Assembly: GCA_028023455.1 (NCBI GenBank)
Contig: JAQFVV010012530.1
Span: 2,872,909 to 2,936,908 of the forward strand
DNA length: 64,000 bases
Source: Epiperipatus broadwayi
Taxonomy: Eukaryota; Onychophora; Udeonychophora; Euonychophora; Peripatidae
Reading direction: 5' to 3'
The translations under genes were made by a program, and so were the position numbers. The notes beneath the pieces are model-generated. The model had not been told where the DNA came from, ran no database searches, and saw only the letters and a list, made by a program, of their open reading frames with translations. The first letter of the stretch is position 1, and each line of letters begins with the position of its first letter. Below, one piece after another: positions 10,796 to 22,857 of this stretch.

Positions 10796-11590
10796 AGTGA
10801 AATAAAGTAAAATGAAAATGTTCAATAGATTGCAATTTATGAATATTAAGAGAATATCCAAAGTAGTATTTAATTGGGTTATGAATAAAGAACAGGCAAC
10901 AAGATGGGTGAAAAAGATAGTATAGTATGCAGAAAATTTGGATAAAGTCTTTATGTCAGTATACTTGTACAAAAGATGGGATTGTGTTAGTAGAATGGGA
11001 TAGAAAAATAGATGCATTAATAAAAAATAGGATGTCGGAGAGGTGGAGAACTAGTTATGGAGAGTGAAAAAGGGTTTACATATATAAACAGAATATTGGG
11101 TGTGAGTTAATTTATGAGAATTGCAAGGAGAATAGTTTACTGTTTAAGGCTCAGACAGGATCTTTAGCAACAAGAAAATATACACAGAAATGGAGGAATG
11201 TGGGTGATTTAGTCTGCAAGTTATATAAAAAATGCATGGAAAATATTAAGTGTCTATTAATTGAATGTAAATACTTACAAGAAGAGAGTACAAATAATGA
11301 AGTTGTGGAAGAATAAATATAAACAAAGTGATTATACAGAAAATAAGTTCTTGATTTTTATGCTGGGTTTGGAAAAAGATAAGGGAAATTTAGATATAAA
11401 GGCTCTAGAGTGGACAAAGTTAAAGCTGTGGAAATGGGATGGAGCAGGATAGAGAAGAATATGGGAAAAACTTAGGGTGGAATGGAAAGGGAAGGTAAAG
11501 TGGCTAACAGGATTCTCTGGGCATAGTAGCTGAAAGATTCTTTGACTCTGATAAAGGAGAAGCCATAGTGCATTGTATCACATCACATTA
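10796..11590 (+). mobile_element. LINE copy 3, 3' part
   Basis: The same family as the minus-strand elements at 3452-6005, here on the plus strand. A frame at 11261-11452 matches the C-terminal KERAHIMKLWKNKYKKSDYTE segment of copy 2, with the variant IMKLWKNKYKQSDYTEN. The element ends near 11590 with the shared terminal GCATTGTATCACATCACATT. The frame is broken upstream of 11261. Confidence 0.75.
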
Positions 11591-12395
11591 TATTTCTTTT
11601 TAAAAAAGAAGTTACATCCTTTGTGGACGTTTTTAGATCATGTAAATTAATTTTATGTAATATATATATATAGTAGGATATATTTAAAACCCTTGTAGGC
11701 TCTCTCTAACAAATCTTCTTAAGAAACAATATAAAAAGACATTTCTCATCAGATTTCTCAATTGCCTAGAGGTGAAGGTTTTAGAAGTTTTATCTGCTTA
11801 GCGTATCTATTTGAAAACAATATCATGTTAGTTAAGTTAGCTTTGAAACAACTATTAAAAAAATCAAAGTTCTATTATCAAACGTACAAATTTATTTAAT
11901 TCGAAGTTGAACCGAGTTTGTAGGTAAAGTGCATCACCAAGATGCTTCTTATATATATATATAACTAATAAAAAATAAATGGGAAGAAACATAGTTTGCT
12001 TGAATGCAATGAATATCAAATGTGGGTTTTTACAATATTTTCAAGCTTATAATTAAAGTTTGATTCTTACATGCATAAATAAATTATTATATGCAATAGT
12101 TTTCAGGTTATGATAGTTAATAATCTAATGTTAATCATTGAAATCTTTTATTGCAAAAAAAAAAGAAGAGATTTTTAACTCCAAAATTTCATTTTGTAAA
12201 TAGCATTAATTTTCTATGAGGTGCTATGAGGGAGCAGAATATTTTTTCTTAAAATCCTCATTTTAAATTTTGGCAAAGAATATCCGGGCTAAATTTGAAA
12301 TTATACTTCGGTGATGTTGTCGTACTAATGTTTACTTGAAAATGTCAACATTTAAACCATGCCACCTTGAAAAAAGATGTTACCTAGCTATCCCA
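11591..12395. other. AT-rich sequence, probably intron
   Basis: Nothing is recognised here. If the SRCR exon downstream is spliced as proposed, this lies in its 5' intron. Confidence 0.35.
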
Positions 12396-13190
<795 letters not shown>

Positions 13191-13304
13191 ATGTATAAAT
13201 TGTATTTAGGGATTTAATAAAAAAATATTTAATTTTATATAATTATTTATTAATAGAGCTAATTATGCTTTAACTTGCTATTTTATTTATATATTCTTTT
13301 AAAA

Positions 13305-13322
13305 TATTCATTTTATTTTTAG
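13305..13322 (+). promoter_or_regulatory. 3' splice acceptor of the SRCR exon
   Basis: A T-rich tract ending TTTTATTTTTAG immediately precedes 13323. The downstream frame is open across the junction and the exon carries 2 nt of a split codon, which implies a phase 1 intron. Confidence 0.8.
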
Positions 13323-14876
13323 CATTTGGGTGTATATTTCCACTAGTTTCTGGATTACCATACACTTGTCCTGTAGGAATGGTAGAGTATACCAGGAACA
13401 CTTCTTGTTTTAATTGCAGTCTTCACTGTAAAACTTGCATTGATTCTACTAATGATTTGAACTTTGTCTGCAGCACTTGTCACGATGAAGTTTATGTTAT
13501 TCAGAGATTTAGTGGTCAAAATTTTTTTGGTGCTAATTGTGTTTCTTCTTGTTTTGATTATCATTTAATTCCCATGACCATATCAAAGCATATGAGACTT
13601 GCTGAAGGAATGTCAGAATTAAGTGGCCGTTTAGAAATATACTATAGTGGAACATGGGGTGTTATTTGTGATGATGATTGGACTGAAATTAATACAGATA
13701 TTGTATGCCAAGAACTTGGGCTTGGACATGGAGTTGCATTTTATAAAAGTTCATTTTTCGGAGAGAGTACTATGTCAATACTGTTAGATAATGTAGTTTG
13801 CACTGGTGAAGAAATGACATTACTATCATGCAGTAACAATGGTTTTATGAAACATAATTGCAAAAGCACTGAAAATATTGGAATTGAATGTTCTGGTCCA
13901 CTTGTGTCCCAAAAGTGTGTGGTAGATTGCTATGCTAGATATTACATGGATAAAACAGTGAATAAGTGTTTGCCCTGCTCGGATCAATGCCTGACATGTA
14001 GCAACCCAAATTATTGTTTGTCTTGCTTTCACCCCATGTTTCTTACTGTTGATAAACTATGCATTAAAGAATGTGGTTTTGGATATCATGGAAATACAGT
14101 CACACGCTTGTGTGAGCCATGCAGTGAAATATGCCTAACATGTGAAGATGGGCCTAGAAATGACATCTGTACAAGCTGTGTTTCATTGAAAGTGTTATGG
14201 AACAAAACATGTTTAGCAAAATGTCCTGAAAATATGCTAATTTACATGAAAGAAGGTGGGAAAATTTGTGTTGACAAGTGCCCTATCTCATTTTACAGTG
14301 ACCAATTAGAATGCAAAGCATGTGAGCCATTTTGTGAGCAATGCTCATCTTTTTCATTCAACTGCCAATCTTGTTCATTTCCTTATCTTATGCAAGAATC
14401 TTATGATTTTCATTCACAGAGGTTGCTGCGGCTGTGTGTAAAAAGTTGTAATTCTGGGTATTACATAGGAATCAATCAAACTTGTCAAGGTTGTTTAGAC
14501 AAAAATTGCAAATGGTGTTATAAAGGTGGATTTTATTGCTTTAAATGTAATGATGGATTTATTTTACAAAACCATAAGTGTGTCAAGGATTGTGGCAATG
14601 AGCATATTTATTTCCAAGGGGAGTGTTTGTTAGAATGCCCTATGGGATTTTATGGGGATGCAAAGCAAGGTGTTTGTAGGCCATGTAAAAGTACCTGCCT
14701 TACTTGCAATAATGGATTACTGTGCACAAGTTGTCTTATGGGACAATATCTTAAAGATGGGATGTGTACTGCAAGCTGCTTTGATAACATTCCTCTGAGA
14801 AAGATTACTCAAACTGATGTAAGATTAACGGATGGTTCTGATTTCTTAGATGGCGTGGTAGAAATTCAACAAAATG
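13323..14876 (+). CDS. internal exon: SRCR domain plus furin-like cysteine-rich repeats, extracellular protein
   Basis: The exon reads open for 518 codons from the acceptor, beginning FGCIFPLVSGLPYTCPVG. Numbering from the first methionine (13379), residues 10-34 form a CxxC-rich furin-like repeat. Residues 72-171 form one complete SRCR domain (RLEIYYSGTWGVICDDDW, VCQELGLG, DNVVC, LLSC, GIECSG). Its six cysteines at 97, 110, 141, 151, 161 and 171 fit group A. Five more furin-like repeats follow, with CxxC...C..C patterns near 197-216, 245-267, 312-332, 369-390 and 433-452. Residue 480 onward starts a second SRCR (VRLTDGSDFLDGVVEIQQNG), cut by the donor site. The methionine is not a true start. 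Such domains are disulphide-rich and act outside the cell in ligand binding or matrix contacts. No signal peptide, protease or membrane segment is visible. The gene is not identified; a convertase-like or scavenger-receptor-like protein is possible. Confidence 0.92.
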
Positions 14877-14882
14877 GTAAGT
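14877..14882 (+). promoter_or_regulatory. 5' splice donor of the SRCR exon
   Basis: GTAAGT is a perfect donor consensus. Reading through it reaches a stop two codons later (TAA at 14882-14884). Splicing here leaves one base of a codon, so the intron is phase 1 and the exon is symmetric. Confidence 0.85.
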
Positions 14883-15555
14883 AAATATTTAATAGCTCTT
14901 TTTTATTCAAAATATATTAGTATTCATTTATATTTAGTATAAAAACATATTTTATGGGTGTCATTGTTTTAAAAAATTCTTATTTTTTAAAAAAAAGTAT
15001 ATTAATAGACTGGAAGAATTTTATAAATCCTCTACTCCATATCAAACAACTGATACACTTGCCATGTGTAAAAAAAAAGATCCCCAATATACCAATTTTG
15101 TTAGAACCAGAACTATATAGTAATCTTTCACACATATATACAATCAGTGCTTAACTTAAGATAGCAAGTCCTTAAACTTTAATGGACAGGCTTCAATCAT
15201 CTCATACCTTCTAACAATTCAATCATCCATTTCATTGACCTAGCCCAACTCATGATTGCTGGTATTGTGTGAAATATGTATACTGATGACCATTTATTGT
15301 TTTCACATGTGTGTGGTCTTGTGTATTATTTGTTTGAGATGGATGGAGAATGAATATAGACTGAAAATTCTAAGTTCAAATCCCTCTATTTAATAAGTAA
15401 TTTAATTTATAATAAAATCATATACTTTCACTATGATTTTTATGTTTTCTAAATTCTGAATAATCACTAAACAATATTTAAAGGCTCTAATTGTAATAAA
15501 GATTATTTTGATCTAACATTTAATTCAGACTATTGAGAATGCTATTTAAATATAT
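14883..15555. other. downstream intron, includes a SINE-like B box
   Basis: AT-rich. A tRNA-like AAGTTCAAATCCCTC string near 15375 resembles a Pol III B box on the plus strand and is probably a SINE relic. The missing remainder of the second SRCR domain was looked for here and not seen. Confidence 0.4.
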
Positions 15556-15795
15556 GTGATGTGATGCACCATGACTTTTCATTTATTGGAGTCAGGAAAC
15601 TCTCAGCCACTATGCCCCTGAGAAACCTGTTAGCCACCTTACTTTCCCTTTCCATTTCCCACCTTAAGTTTTTCTCTTATTTCTCTCTATCTTTCTCCAC
15701 CCCATTTCCACAATATTAGCTTTTCCAGCTCTATGGTCTTTATATCTAAATCCCCCTTATCTTTTCCCAAACCCAGCATGAAAGAATACCTCTAG
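15556..15795 (-). mobile_element. LINE copy 4, terminal 3' fragment
   Basis: Shares the 3'-terminal sequence of the LINE family at 3452, 5174 and 11590 (GTGATGTGATG, ...CCCTGAGAAACCTGTTAGCCAC). About 240 bp are present and the rest is missing. It lies within the presumed intron downstream of the SRCR exon. Confidence 0.75.
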
Positions 15796-15933
15796 CTCCA
15801 TCTAGTGTAAGACTGAGTAATCAACAAGTAATGCTTTTAAATTCCCATATAAAGACACATTTCTGGAATTTAACTTTTATTAATGACGACTTGAAATTCA
15901 GAAACTAAAAACAGTGAAATAATGCATTTAAAA

Positions 15934-16700
15934 ATCATTAAGGGTAATTTGATATTATTCCTGCTATAATGCATTACTCTGATGACATATTATTCTAAGT
16001 TTGCAATATGTTTAAAATAATGCCTCAAAGAAATGAGCAGACAAACTTAATCAATAAAATTTGTCTACAGATTCCAGGGAAGCATTATTTTAAACATATC
16101 ATAAAACTTAGAATAATATGTCACAGGAGTAATATGTCATAGCACATATGATATGAAATTTCAAATGTAAAAAAAATAATGGAGACATATTTATTATGGA
16201 AAAAGAAAAAAAGACATTATGATATTAAATAAAACAGGTAGTTGTGAGTTGTTGCCCTTTATTATGGCACTCCATGCCATCAAAGCCATTTTTTCTTCTC
16301 CTGGCATAGTACAACACTTTGCACCTTTATATTCCACATGTAATACCAAACTCAAATCTAAAAAAAGATTCATTATGGAAAAATGAGAAATATGCAAATA
16401 CAACAACTGGTTACAAAGTTTAGCAAAACAAAAGCACAACTTTTAAATAAAAAAAATTATTTGCAAATGATGAGATACATTTATATTGCATAGGAAAAAA
16501 GTCACAGTGATAACACAAAATCTCACAAGTCAACACATTTTATGACTTGGTGATATGTATATATGTAAAAAGTTGATGTGGATTAGTTATGCCAGGATTT
16601 GGTTGTCATGACATAATAAACCATAAATTTTGAAAAAATATTACCGGACGTAAACATCATGTGTCATAACAGGAATAATATCAAAGTATGCCATTAAGAT
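15934..16700. repeat. nested inverted repeats, MITE-like
   Basis: Inner arms at 15963-16023 and 16082-16145 share GACATATTATTCTAAG and its complement. Outer arms near 15941-15975 and 16660-16700 share GATATTATTCCTG and its complement. A non-autonomous foldback transposon with a later duplication or insertion would explain this. The minus-strand frame at 16194-16439 inside it has no support as a gene. Confidence 0.6.
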
Positions 16701-17444
16701 ATTATATTAAATATTTTAATTATAAAAAAAATAAATATTGTTTTAATATGAGTAAAGGAAAAATAAACATCAAATTTATTTATGTTAAATTACATCCCCA
16801 TGGGGGGGGGGAGAGAAATTAGATAATGCACAATTAACAACTACTGTTTTAACTGAAATACTAATTAATTATTATTAAATTGGCAACCTGCTTTAAATAA
16901 GAGTAAATAATCTAAATTAATAACCACAAGTTGCAAATATATTTGAGTATTAATAAAAAAATTGAAGTAGGTTGGTATTAGTTCTCTTTTATTCCTATAC
17001 ATATTTTTTAAGGTTTGTTTTTGACCTTTTAAATTTTTAAATAAAAATTATAGACTAATGATTAAAAATAATATTAATAATTATATTCTTCCTTTCATTA
17101 TAAATTTTTATTTTATATAATAATAAAACTATAAACAGAAATAATTAGAGGGGATTTGAACCCAGACTTAAAACAGTATAATGAACAAAATATAAAATAT
17201 AATTTATATGCCAAATTTTCCTATTCACTTACTGTTTTTAGTATACATCCACGATTGAATATATTTTTTATATAAAATGTTAATTTAAGTATCATATTTT
17301 TACAATAAATAAAATTTTATTGCACAATTAATTTCACAGAAATTATTTTGCCTTAATACCTTATTTAATTCATAAAAGACTGATTTATTTTCCATTTAAA
17401 AAAAATTATAATGGTTTAGTTAATCATCACAAGTATTTATTTTT
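16701..17444. other. AT-rich spacer with SINE-like fragment near 17150
   Basis: AATTAGAGGGGATTTGAACC at about 17144-17163 resembles the reverse complement of a Pol III B box and recurs near 61450. Nothing else was recognised. Confidence 0.35.
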
Positions 17445-17665
17445 TCAACACATGATCACTATCTCTTATACTAGCATATAATTGTTATTAAACAAGGCAA
17501 AACTCTCCATACAGTAGTGCCATCCTGTGATAACCAGAATAATCAATGGATGCCAGAAGGCTTGTGCATAAATTCCCTATTTAGTGCATACTCATCCAAT
17601 ATTCCCAGACTAATTTCTGCCACCCATTGATTACTCTGGTTGGCACAGGGTTTTTCCATGTTTAT
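17445..17665. repeat. repeat family A, palindromic copy
   Basis: AAACAAGGCAAAACTCTCC at 17490 and its degraded complement ending near 17662 bound a short unit. The unit carries the family marks AATCAATGGATGCCAGAAGG and GGCTTGTGCATAAA, plus a truncated trace of the hammerhead region (CCCAGACTAATTTCT). The left flank ACATGATCACTATCTC is also a family mark. Confidence 0.75.
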
Positions 17666-17798
17666 TTATCCTTTCCTTAAATTGATAATTATGATATTTA
17701 CTATTATTTATTCATTTATTTTTCTATCCATACTTTCTATACTGATTTTTTTAAAATAAAAAAAATATTATTGATTTTTTCTTTTGTATTTGTAATTC
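17666..17798. other. AT-rich spacer
   Basis: Nothing recognised. Confidence 0.3.
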
Positions 17799-17980
17799 AA
17801 ATTTGCAAACTATTGTTCTTCTGTGTTACAAAGTGGCTTCTTTATTCTTTATAACCTAATGCTAAGTGCACTTTTGATAAAGTTCACCAATGACCATACA
17901 TCTTCACTGGATTTAGCATTAGGTTATAAAAGATGAAGGAAACCACTTTGTAATGCAAATGAACAAATGTTTGCAAATTT
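17799..17980. repeat. inverted repeat, arms about 70 bp
   Basis: Left arm 17799-17873 and right arm 17911-17980 share TATAACCTAATGCTAA and AATTTGCAAAC with their complements. Probably a MITE. Confidence 0.7.
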
Positions 17981-18208
17981 TGTTAAAAATATTAGTAGGT
18001 AATTTTTTTCTGTGAAAATGAACAGAAGTGATTCTTGGAGCTTCCTCTAAAGTTTAGCAATGCATATTGATAGTTTTGAATATCACAAAGAGACATTTTG
18101 ATTTCAAATTTCAGAAAGATTTTAAATTAAAACTGTTTTAATATATTTATAATTTTCATTAGTCATTCATTAGCCTAGAAATTATCCATTTAATGACTTA
18201 ATATTTCT

Positions 18209-18405
18209 GTAATTTTTACTATACCCCTCTCACACAAGATAGCGACTGGTTTCTATCAACTTTTAACATCTTGTGAAGGGTTGTAATTATAAATTTATGA
18301 CCAAAGACATGAGTCTTTTTTTACATTTATAATTACACCCCTTCACAAAATGTTAAAAGTGAATAGAAACCAGTTTGCATAAGAGAGGTGTAACAAACAT
18401 TACAC
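18209..18405. repeat. inverted repeat, arms about 80 bp
   Basis: Left arm 18209-18292 and right arm 18325-18403 share ACTGGTTTCTAT and ATTTATAATTACA-type blocks with their complements, around a loop of about 30 nt. Probably a MITE. Confidence 0.7.
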
Positions 18406-18499
18406 AGCAATACTGTTCATTAAAACTATTCTAATGATTTAGCTAAAGATATTGTTACATTCTTTTCTTTTTAGAACTTTGTTAATGACCAAAAAAATA

Positions 18500-18900
18500 T
18501 GTTCTTGAATATTAGAACTAATTACAAGTTTTTAAATTTGGTTTTTCATTATTTTATATTGTATAAAATATTAATGTTTTCTCTTGGGGCTATTAATTTT
18601 TTTTGTAATTGTTATTTTTACCCCATTTTACTGAACCAGTCTTGTTCTAATATGGGGTTGATAGGGGCATGTACTACAAATAGTGATAGTACATTAATTT
18701 TGCCGTGATTTCCACATATTGGCATTTCAACTATGCCCTTTATTCTAATTGTGTTACCATTCTTATCTAACACCTTTAGGCCAGTTTTTTGAATAATGGG
18801 TCATTTCCTTCACTTGGAAGTAACAGTATAACAGTCGTGGATTGATGTCAATAATACTTTGCTACCATTGTTGACCTCCATGGCAATAGGCTGATTTTTA
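18500..18900 (-). pseudogene. Gypsy retropepsin-like protease fragment
   Basis: Decayed minus-strand translation shows AMEVNNGSKVLLTSIHDCYT at the place where an active aspartic protease would have its D-T/S-G catalytic loop. This is followed by IRIKGIVEMPI and then INPILEQDWFSKMG. The last block fits the 'ILG.DWL...' end of Gypsy proteases. The catalytic aspartate motif is not intact and stops interrupt the frame. It lies just after the nucleocapsid knuckle, in the usual gag-pro order. It could not yield an enzyme. Confidence 0.55.
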
Positions 18901-19073
18901 ATTTTGTTATTTTGTCATCATTGATGGACATTTTTTTAATATTGGTATGCTGAATTTCCTGGTCCTGATAGAAATGTTTATAATTATTACATTCCTTGTT
19001 GGGATTGTTAAGTTTTTCTTTACACATTATTTCCATCTGCCCTCTTTTTTACATTTTTTTGCAGTGTTTTCTT

Positions 19074-19256
19074 TTATGAAAATAATTGTTGGCTTTGTGT
19101 CCCTTTTTCCCCACAGTAAAAACATATAAATGAGTTTTTACTGTTAGCACTATTCTCATTACTATTAGACAATTCTTTCTTTATGGTTTTATAAACATCT
19201 ATTTGTGATTTGTTATTACTTTTGAACTTCACAAATTTTTGAGATTGCTCAAGCAT
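19074..19256 (-). pseudogene. Gypsy nucleocapsid zinc-knuckle fragment
   Basis: The minus-strand frame contains FICFYCGEKGTQSQQLF, a CxxCxxxG zinc-knuckle start in which the expected histidine and last cysteine are lost (GTQSQQL in place of GHKSQQC-like spacing). It sits between gag and the protease-like segment, which is where a nucleocapsid belongs. The surrounding lysine, serine and asparagine richness is usual for this linker. The loss of zinc ligands suggests long decay. Only 60 codons remain open. Confidence 0.65.
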
Positions 19257-19288
19257 GAGTTCCTAAGCTATCCCATATTTTATAGCCT

Positions 19289-19770
19289 CTATATATAATT
19301 TAAATCACTAAAGGTCAATAATTGTTGCCATAAACTATCATTAAACATTCCAGTCAGAAATTGTTCCAGAAGGTCTTTGTCTAGGAAAAATCCATAGATG
19401 CAATTCTTTGCTAAATTATGAAGAGCAATATTGTAATCTTTTACACTTTTATACCTACCTTGGTACCAACCTTGGAATTGCAGTCTAGTGACATGCCTAA
19501 AGGGTTGGAAATTAATGTGATTTGACAAACAATGTTTAACCTGATTGTATAAACAATTTTCTAGTGTTAGAGGTTCTGTGTGTGAGCCTGTTGACTATCT
19601 CAATAACTCCTTTCCCAGCAAAGCATAAATAATAAAGCAATCTTATTCTTAGCATTTTTAACTTTATTAATGAGTAGGTATTTTTCCACATGTTGAACCT
19701 GCATGGGCTAACTACTTGCCTCACTGACATCAAATTCGTTACTTGCATTGTTTAAGCGTTCCTTTACCTA
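19289..19770 (-). pseudogene. Gypsy gag capsid fragment
   Basis: Two minus-strand frames (19536-19748 and 19289-19528) together match the retrotransposon gag layout. They show SPCRFNMWKNTYSLI then a hydrophobic block, followed by FQGWYQGRYKSVKDYNIALH, LAKNC and LDKDLLEQFLTGM. The second block is the usual 'F....Q...ESV.DY...L..LA..C.F....D..L...F..GL' region. A frameshift separates the two parts. The gene lies 60 bp downstream of the LTR end at 19831 in the element's orientation, so the gag start is close to its expected place. Confidence 0.7.
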
Positions 19771-19830
19771 AATTTAACTGCTTAATATTAGTTGATTAAG
19801 GGTTTGAGTCAAGACAGTGACTGCACTAAT

Positions 19831-20598
19831 TGCTGTGTCTAGCTGTCAATTGCAAGGTCAGAAAAAAGACTACTGCTCTGCAGACTGATGTATCTAAAAG
19901 GGCAGCCCAAAGTACAAACCATCATAAACAGTTAATGTTTACAGAGTTTAATGAATGATAATTAATAACATGATAACTATTTACATATGTACAATTACTT
20001 TACATAATAAGGCCTGAAGGAGGTCAATATGACTTTAAGAGTCCTAGCTGACTGTTCACACATTCGGATGCCAGCTGTCTGCAGTTGAAGTCCCTGTGCA
20101 TATGGTGATGTTCTGCACCAGTTTATGTCTGTATTCACAGATGATGCTCCAAAAATCAATTGTCCTTTTCTTGATCTGATTTGCACTGAATCCATTCATT
20201 ATTTCAACCCCTGAAGTTGATTGGCTTATACTGACTCCTATCCATCCACTCAGGTGATTCTTCCTTTTACTGCTCCATGCTGGATACAAGAATTTAAATC
20301 ATTATCTTTAATTAACGAGTTATTTTTTAGCTTATAGTTTATCTCCTGAAGGAAATCTAAACTCGAATTCTTTGTTTTATATTTCATTATTATACTGATT
20401 TCCACTTTCATTAATTAAATTGTTTTTACTTTTAGAAAATAATCTTTTTCCTAATCTTAAAAATTATAAATAACTTTTATTTCCTATTTTAAAAAAAAAA
20501 TCAGTCTTCTAAAATTCTTTATTTAAACTTATCACTTATTTTCATTAGTAATTTATACCTATACATGTATGTGCATTTAAGCATACACACACATATCA
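19831..20598 (-). repeat. 5' LTR of the Gypsy remnant
   Basis: Aligns to the solo LTR at 7957-8676 over its length, with shared termini (TGCT.TGTCTAG at the left and ATATCA/TTATCA at the right in plus-strand reading). Shared internal blocks include GTTGATTGGCTTATAC and GTATGTGCATTTAA. Confidence 0.85.
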
Positions 20599-21558
20599 AT
20601 ATGAAAAAGTCACACGATATAGGTAATAATTTGTAGGTTGGCTGAATTTATGGTTTACTTTTTAATTTATTTTTACAGTTTTATATAGATCATAATTGTA
20701 AAAACCTTTTGTAATAATATCATTGGATCACATATGTACCTGTTATAGTTTTAAAATCCCAAATTCGAGATATTGTTATTATAAGTGATACAGATCGATT
20801 ATATGCTATCAACAATAACATTACATGGCTTCTCATTTGTTATTCATATATTTCCAAGAGTAGTTAGTTATGTTTTCTCTACAATAGAGTCATTTATTGT
20901 AAGCTTGAATAATTAATATACACTAGACGATATAGTGCTATAAAATCCTCATCTGCAGATAAACTAATTTCTGGATATCGATGCTCTTATATATTTTATA
21001 GTCACCTTTATTTTATTGCTAAACTTAGAAAATCTCAAGATATCAAACCAAAGATAACTTACTTGGATGGTTATATAGATCTGATATCAGATCAGTTTGT
21101 ATATATATTTGAGATCTCAGTTTTATTGCTAATACAGATGCTTCTAGAAAAAATTGAAGATAATTGTCCTTGGAAACATATAAATAAGCTTTTGAGATAT
21201 CACATTATGTTGTTGTTATTATTAATCTTCTTAGTCAAATAATGCAAAAATGTCTATAGCTGTAATAGATATGAGATCCCAAAATATATAGAAACTGATT
21301 TAGTAATATATCTATATAGCTATGTGAATAAAATAGCTTGAGTTTGAAATCTTTGGGTTTTTAAAAATTCACCTTATTAGCTTGAATATCATAAAGAGAT
21401 AGCATAAAAACTTAGTCTTTACCAATAACGATAAAACTCACAAACTGGTGAAGCAGTCTTACACTCATTAATTATTTTTAGAAAATAATACAAAGATTTT
21501 TAATGATATAACTATGAGTTCATTATTTGGACTATATATATATATATATAAAACTCTT
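20599..21558. other. AT-rich spacer
   Basis: No gene or known repeat recognised. A short TA run ends the stretch near 21550. Confidence 0.4.
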
Positions 21559-21646
21559 AGAAACCAGTCAACACTTAGACAATCCTAATATAGATAAACA
21601 ATCAATAATTCAAACTGTTGTCAAGGCAACCTCATTTTAGCAATAG
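21559..21646 (+). repeat. repeat family B, copy 1
   Basis: About 88 bp shared with 21901-21985 as a direct repeat (AAACCAGTCAACACTTAGAC, GTCAAGGCAACCT). It recurs with more divergence at 36466-36560 and 60300-60480. Confidence 0.75.
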
Positions 21647-21900
21647 AGGTGGAATCCCATTTCTTTTAATGGTCCCATATATATATAAAGACACTAAAAA
21701 TTGCAACTTGACAACAGAGATTAAAAATATAGATCGAAAAAAGTTGCAGTAAACCTCCTTAAACAGGTAAATATAACCTGTTCTGAATGCAGACTAATAA
21801 ATAATCAAATGCCAATTATATTTTTCAAATTGCACCCAAAGTATTACTTAAATAAGACGTGTAATAATGCTCAAGACTAAATAAGTTTATAAGTATCCAT
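21647..21900. other. spacer between family B copies
   Basis: AT-rich, nothing recognised. Confidence 0.3.
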
Positions 21901-21985
21901 TAGAAACCAGTCAACACTTAGACAATCCCAATATAAATAACAATCAAGAATTCAAACTGTTATCAAGGCAACCTACTTTTAGCAA
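21901..21985 (+). repeat. repeat family B, copy 2
   Basis: Direct repeat of 21559-21646, followed by an AT dinucleotide run and then the left edge of the Penelope-like palindrome about 55 bp further on. Confidence 0.75.
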
Positions 21986-22082
21986 TATATATATATATAT
22001 ATTGTTATACTTAATGTTTTCACGGTTATATGATGTAGATAAATTATAACTTTTTTGGATATACCGTGTCTTATTTTCCATT

Positions 22083-22126
22083 GAGCCCCGATATTTCGAC
22101 GGAATAGCAACCGCCATTTTCAAGGT
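22083..22126 (-). ncRNA. minimal hammerhead-like motif, left palindrome arm
   Basis: On the minus strand TTGAAAATGGCGG stands in place of the CTGANGA core. It is followed by stem II GGCGG/CCGTC (5 bp with one G-U), then GAAATATCGGGG. The first core element is degraded, so cleavage activity is unlikely, but the layout is that of Penelope-like element hammerheads. Confidence 0.5.
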
Positions 22127-22265
22127 TAACTTTTGAAAGACAAACTGTTAGATCTTAACAAATAATGTGACTGTGTGTGAGATGAGAAATGAGATTCCAG
22201 TTCAGCATTCACAATATGAGGCTTATCAAAATGTTTATTTTCCTCAGTATTTTTACCTGTTAATT

Positions 22266-22799
22266 TTAAGTTAATATTGGATAAAAAGAAAAAAAAAGAG
22301 GTTTCCACATAGCTGGAATACATTGTGCTTCATCAGTTCTATTTAAACCAGTAGGTCTCTTTAATATTTCAATTGACTCTCTCATGGTTCTTAAATCATA
22401 TCTTTCCAAATTAGCAAGTATTTTTGTATTGTCAAAATTAGGTTTGTGACCAGTTTCTAAAAAGTGGGAAGTAAAAACTGATGTGCTAATTTTTTGTTGA
22501 AAAGCATTTTTATGTTCCTTAATTCTGACATTAATTTGTCTATTAGACTGACCCATGTAGCATCTTGAGCACTGGAAACACGGAATTTCATAAATTCCTT
22601 GGTGTTCCAAAAGTATTCTATCTTTAGGTTTATACAAAAAATCACCAATTTTTTTGCCAGTAGAAAAAGTGGTCTTTATATTAAAACAAGATAGTCTTCT
22701 ACTGATTTTATCAGTAACCCCCCTAATGTAAGGCAAAATTACTCTATTAAAAGATGAATTATCAATTCTATCCTCTTTTTTCTTTTTAGCATTTAACAT
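22266..22799 (-). pseudogene. Penelope-like GIY-YIG endonuclease, C-terminal ORF2 fragment
   Basis: A 177-residue frame begins near the palindrome loop. Residues 20-60 (ILPYIRGVTDKISRRL...KKIGDFLYKPKD) form the linker seen between RT and endonuclease in Penelope-like elements. The endonuclease has G68-I69-Y70 as the GIY half, Y81-M82-G83 in place of YIG, then arginines 87 and 92 and the RIKEH block. Cysteines 74 and 77 with histidines 112 and 118 fit the zinc-binding insertion of the family. The domain would nick DNA for target-primed reverse transcription. The RT half is missing, so the fragment is not an autonomous element. The frame is intact, in contrast to the right arm, so the left arm has suffered less damage. 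Confidence 0.85.
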
Positions 22800-22857
22800 T
22801 AATACTAAAAAGAAAAAAGAGGATAGAATTGATAATTCCTCTTTTAATAGAGTAATT

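Larger units (their letters stand above)
18480..20598 (-). mobile_element. Ty3/Gypsy LTR retrotransposon remnant: 5' LTR, gag, nucleocapsid, protease
   Basis: On the minus strand the order is LTR (20598-19831), a leader, gag (19770-19289), a CCHC-type nucleocapsid knuckle (about 19120) and a retropepsin-like segment (18880-18620). No RT, integrase or 3' LTR is seen below 18480, so the element is truncated. Frameshifts and stops break every frame. Confidence 0.75.
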
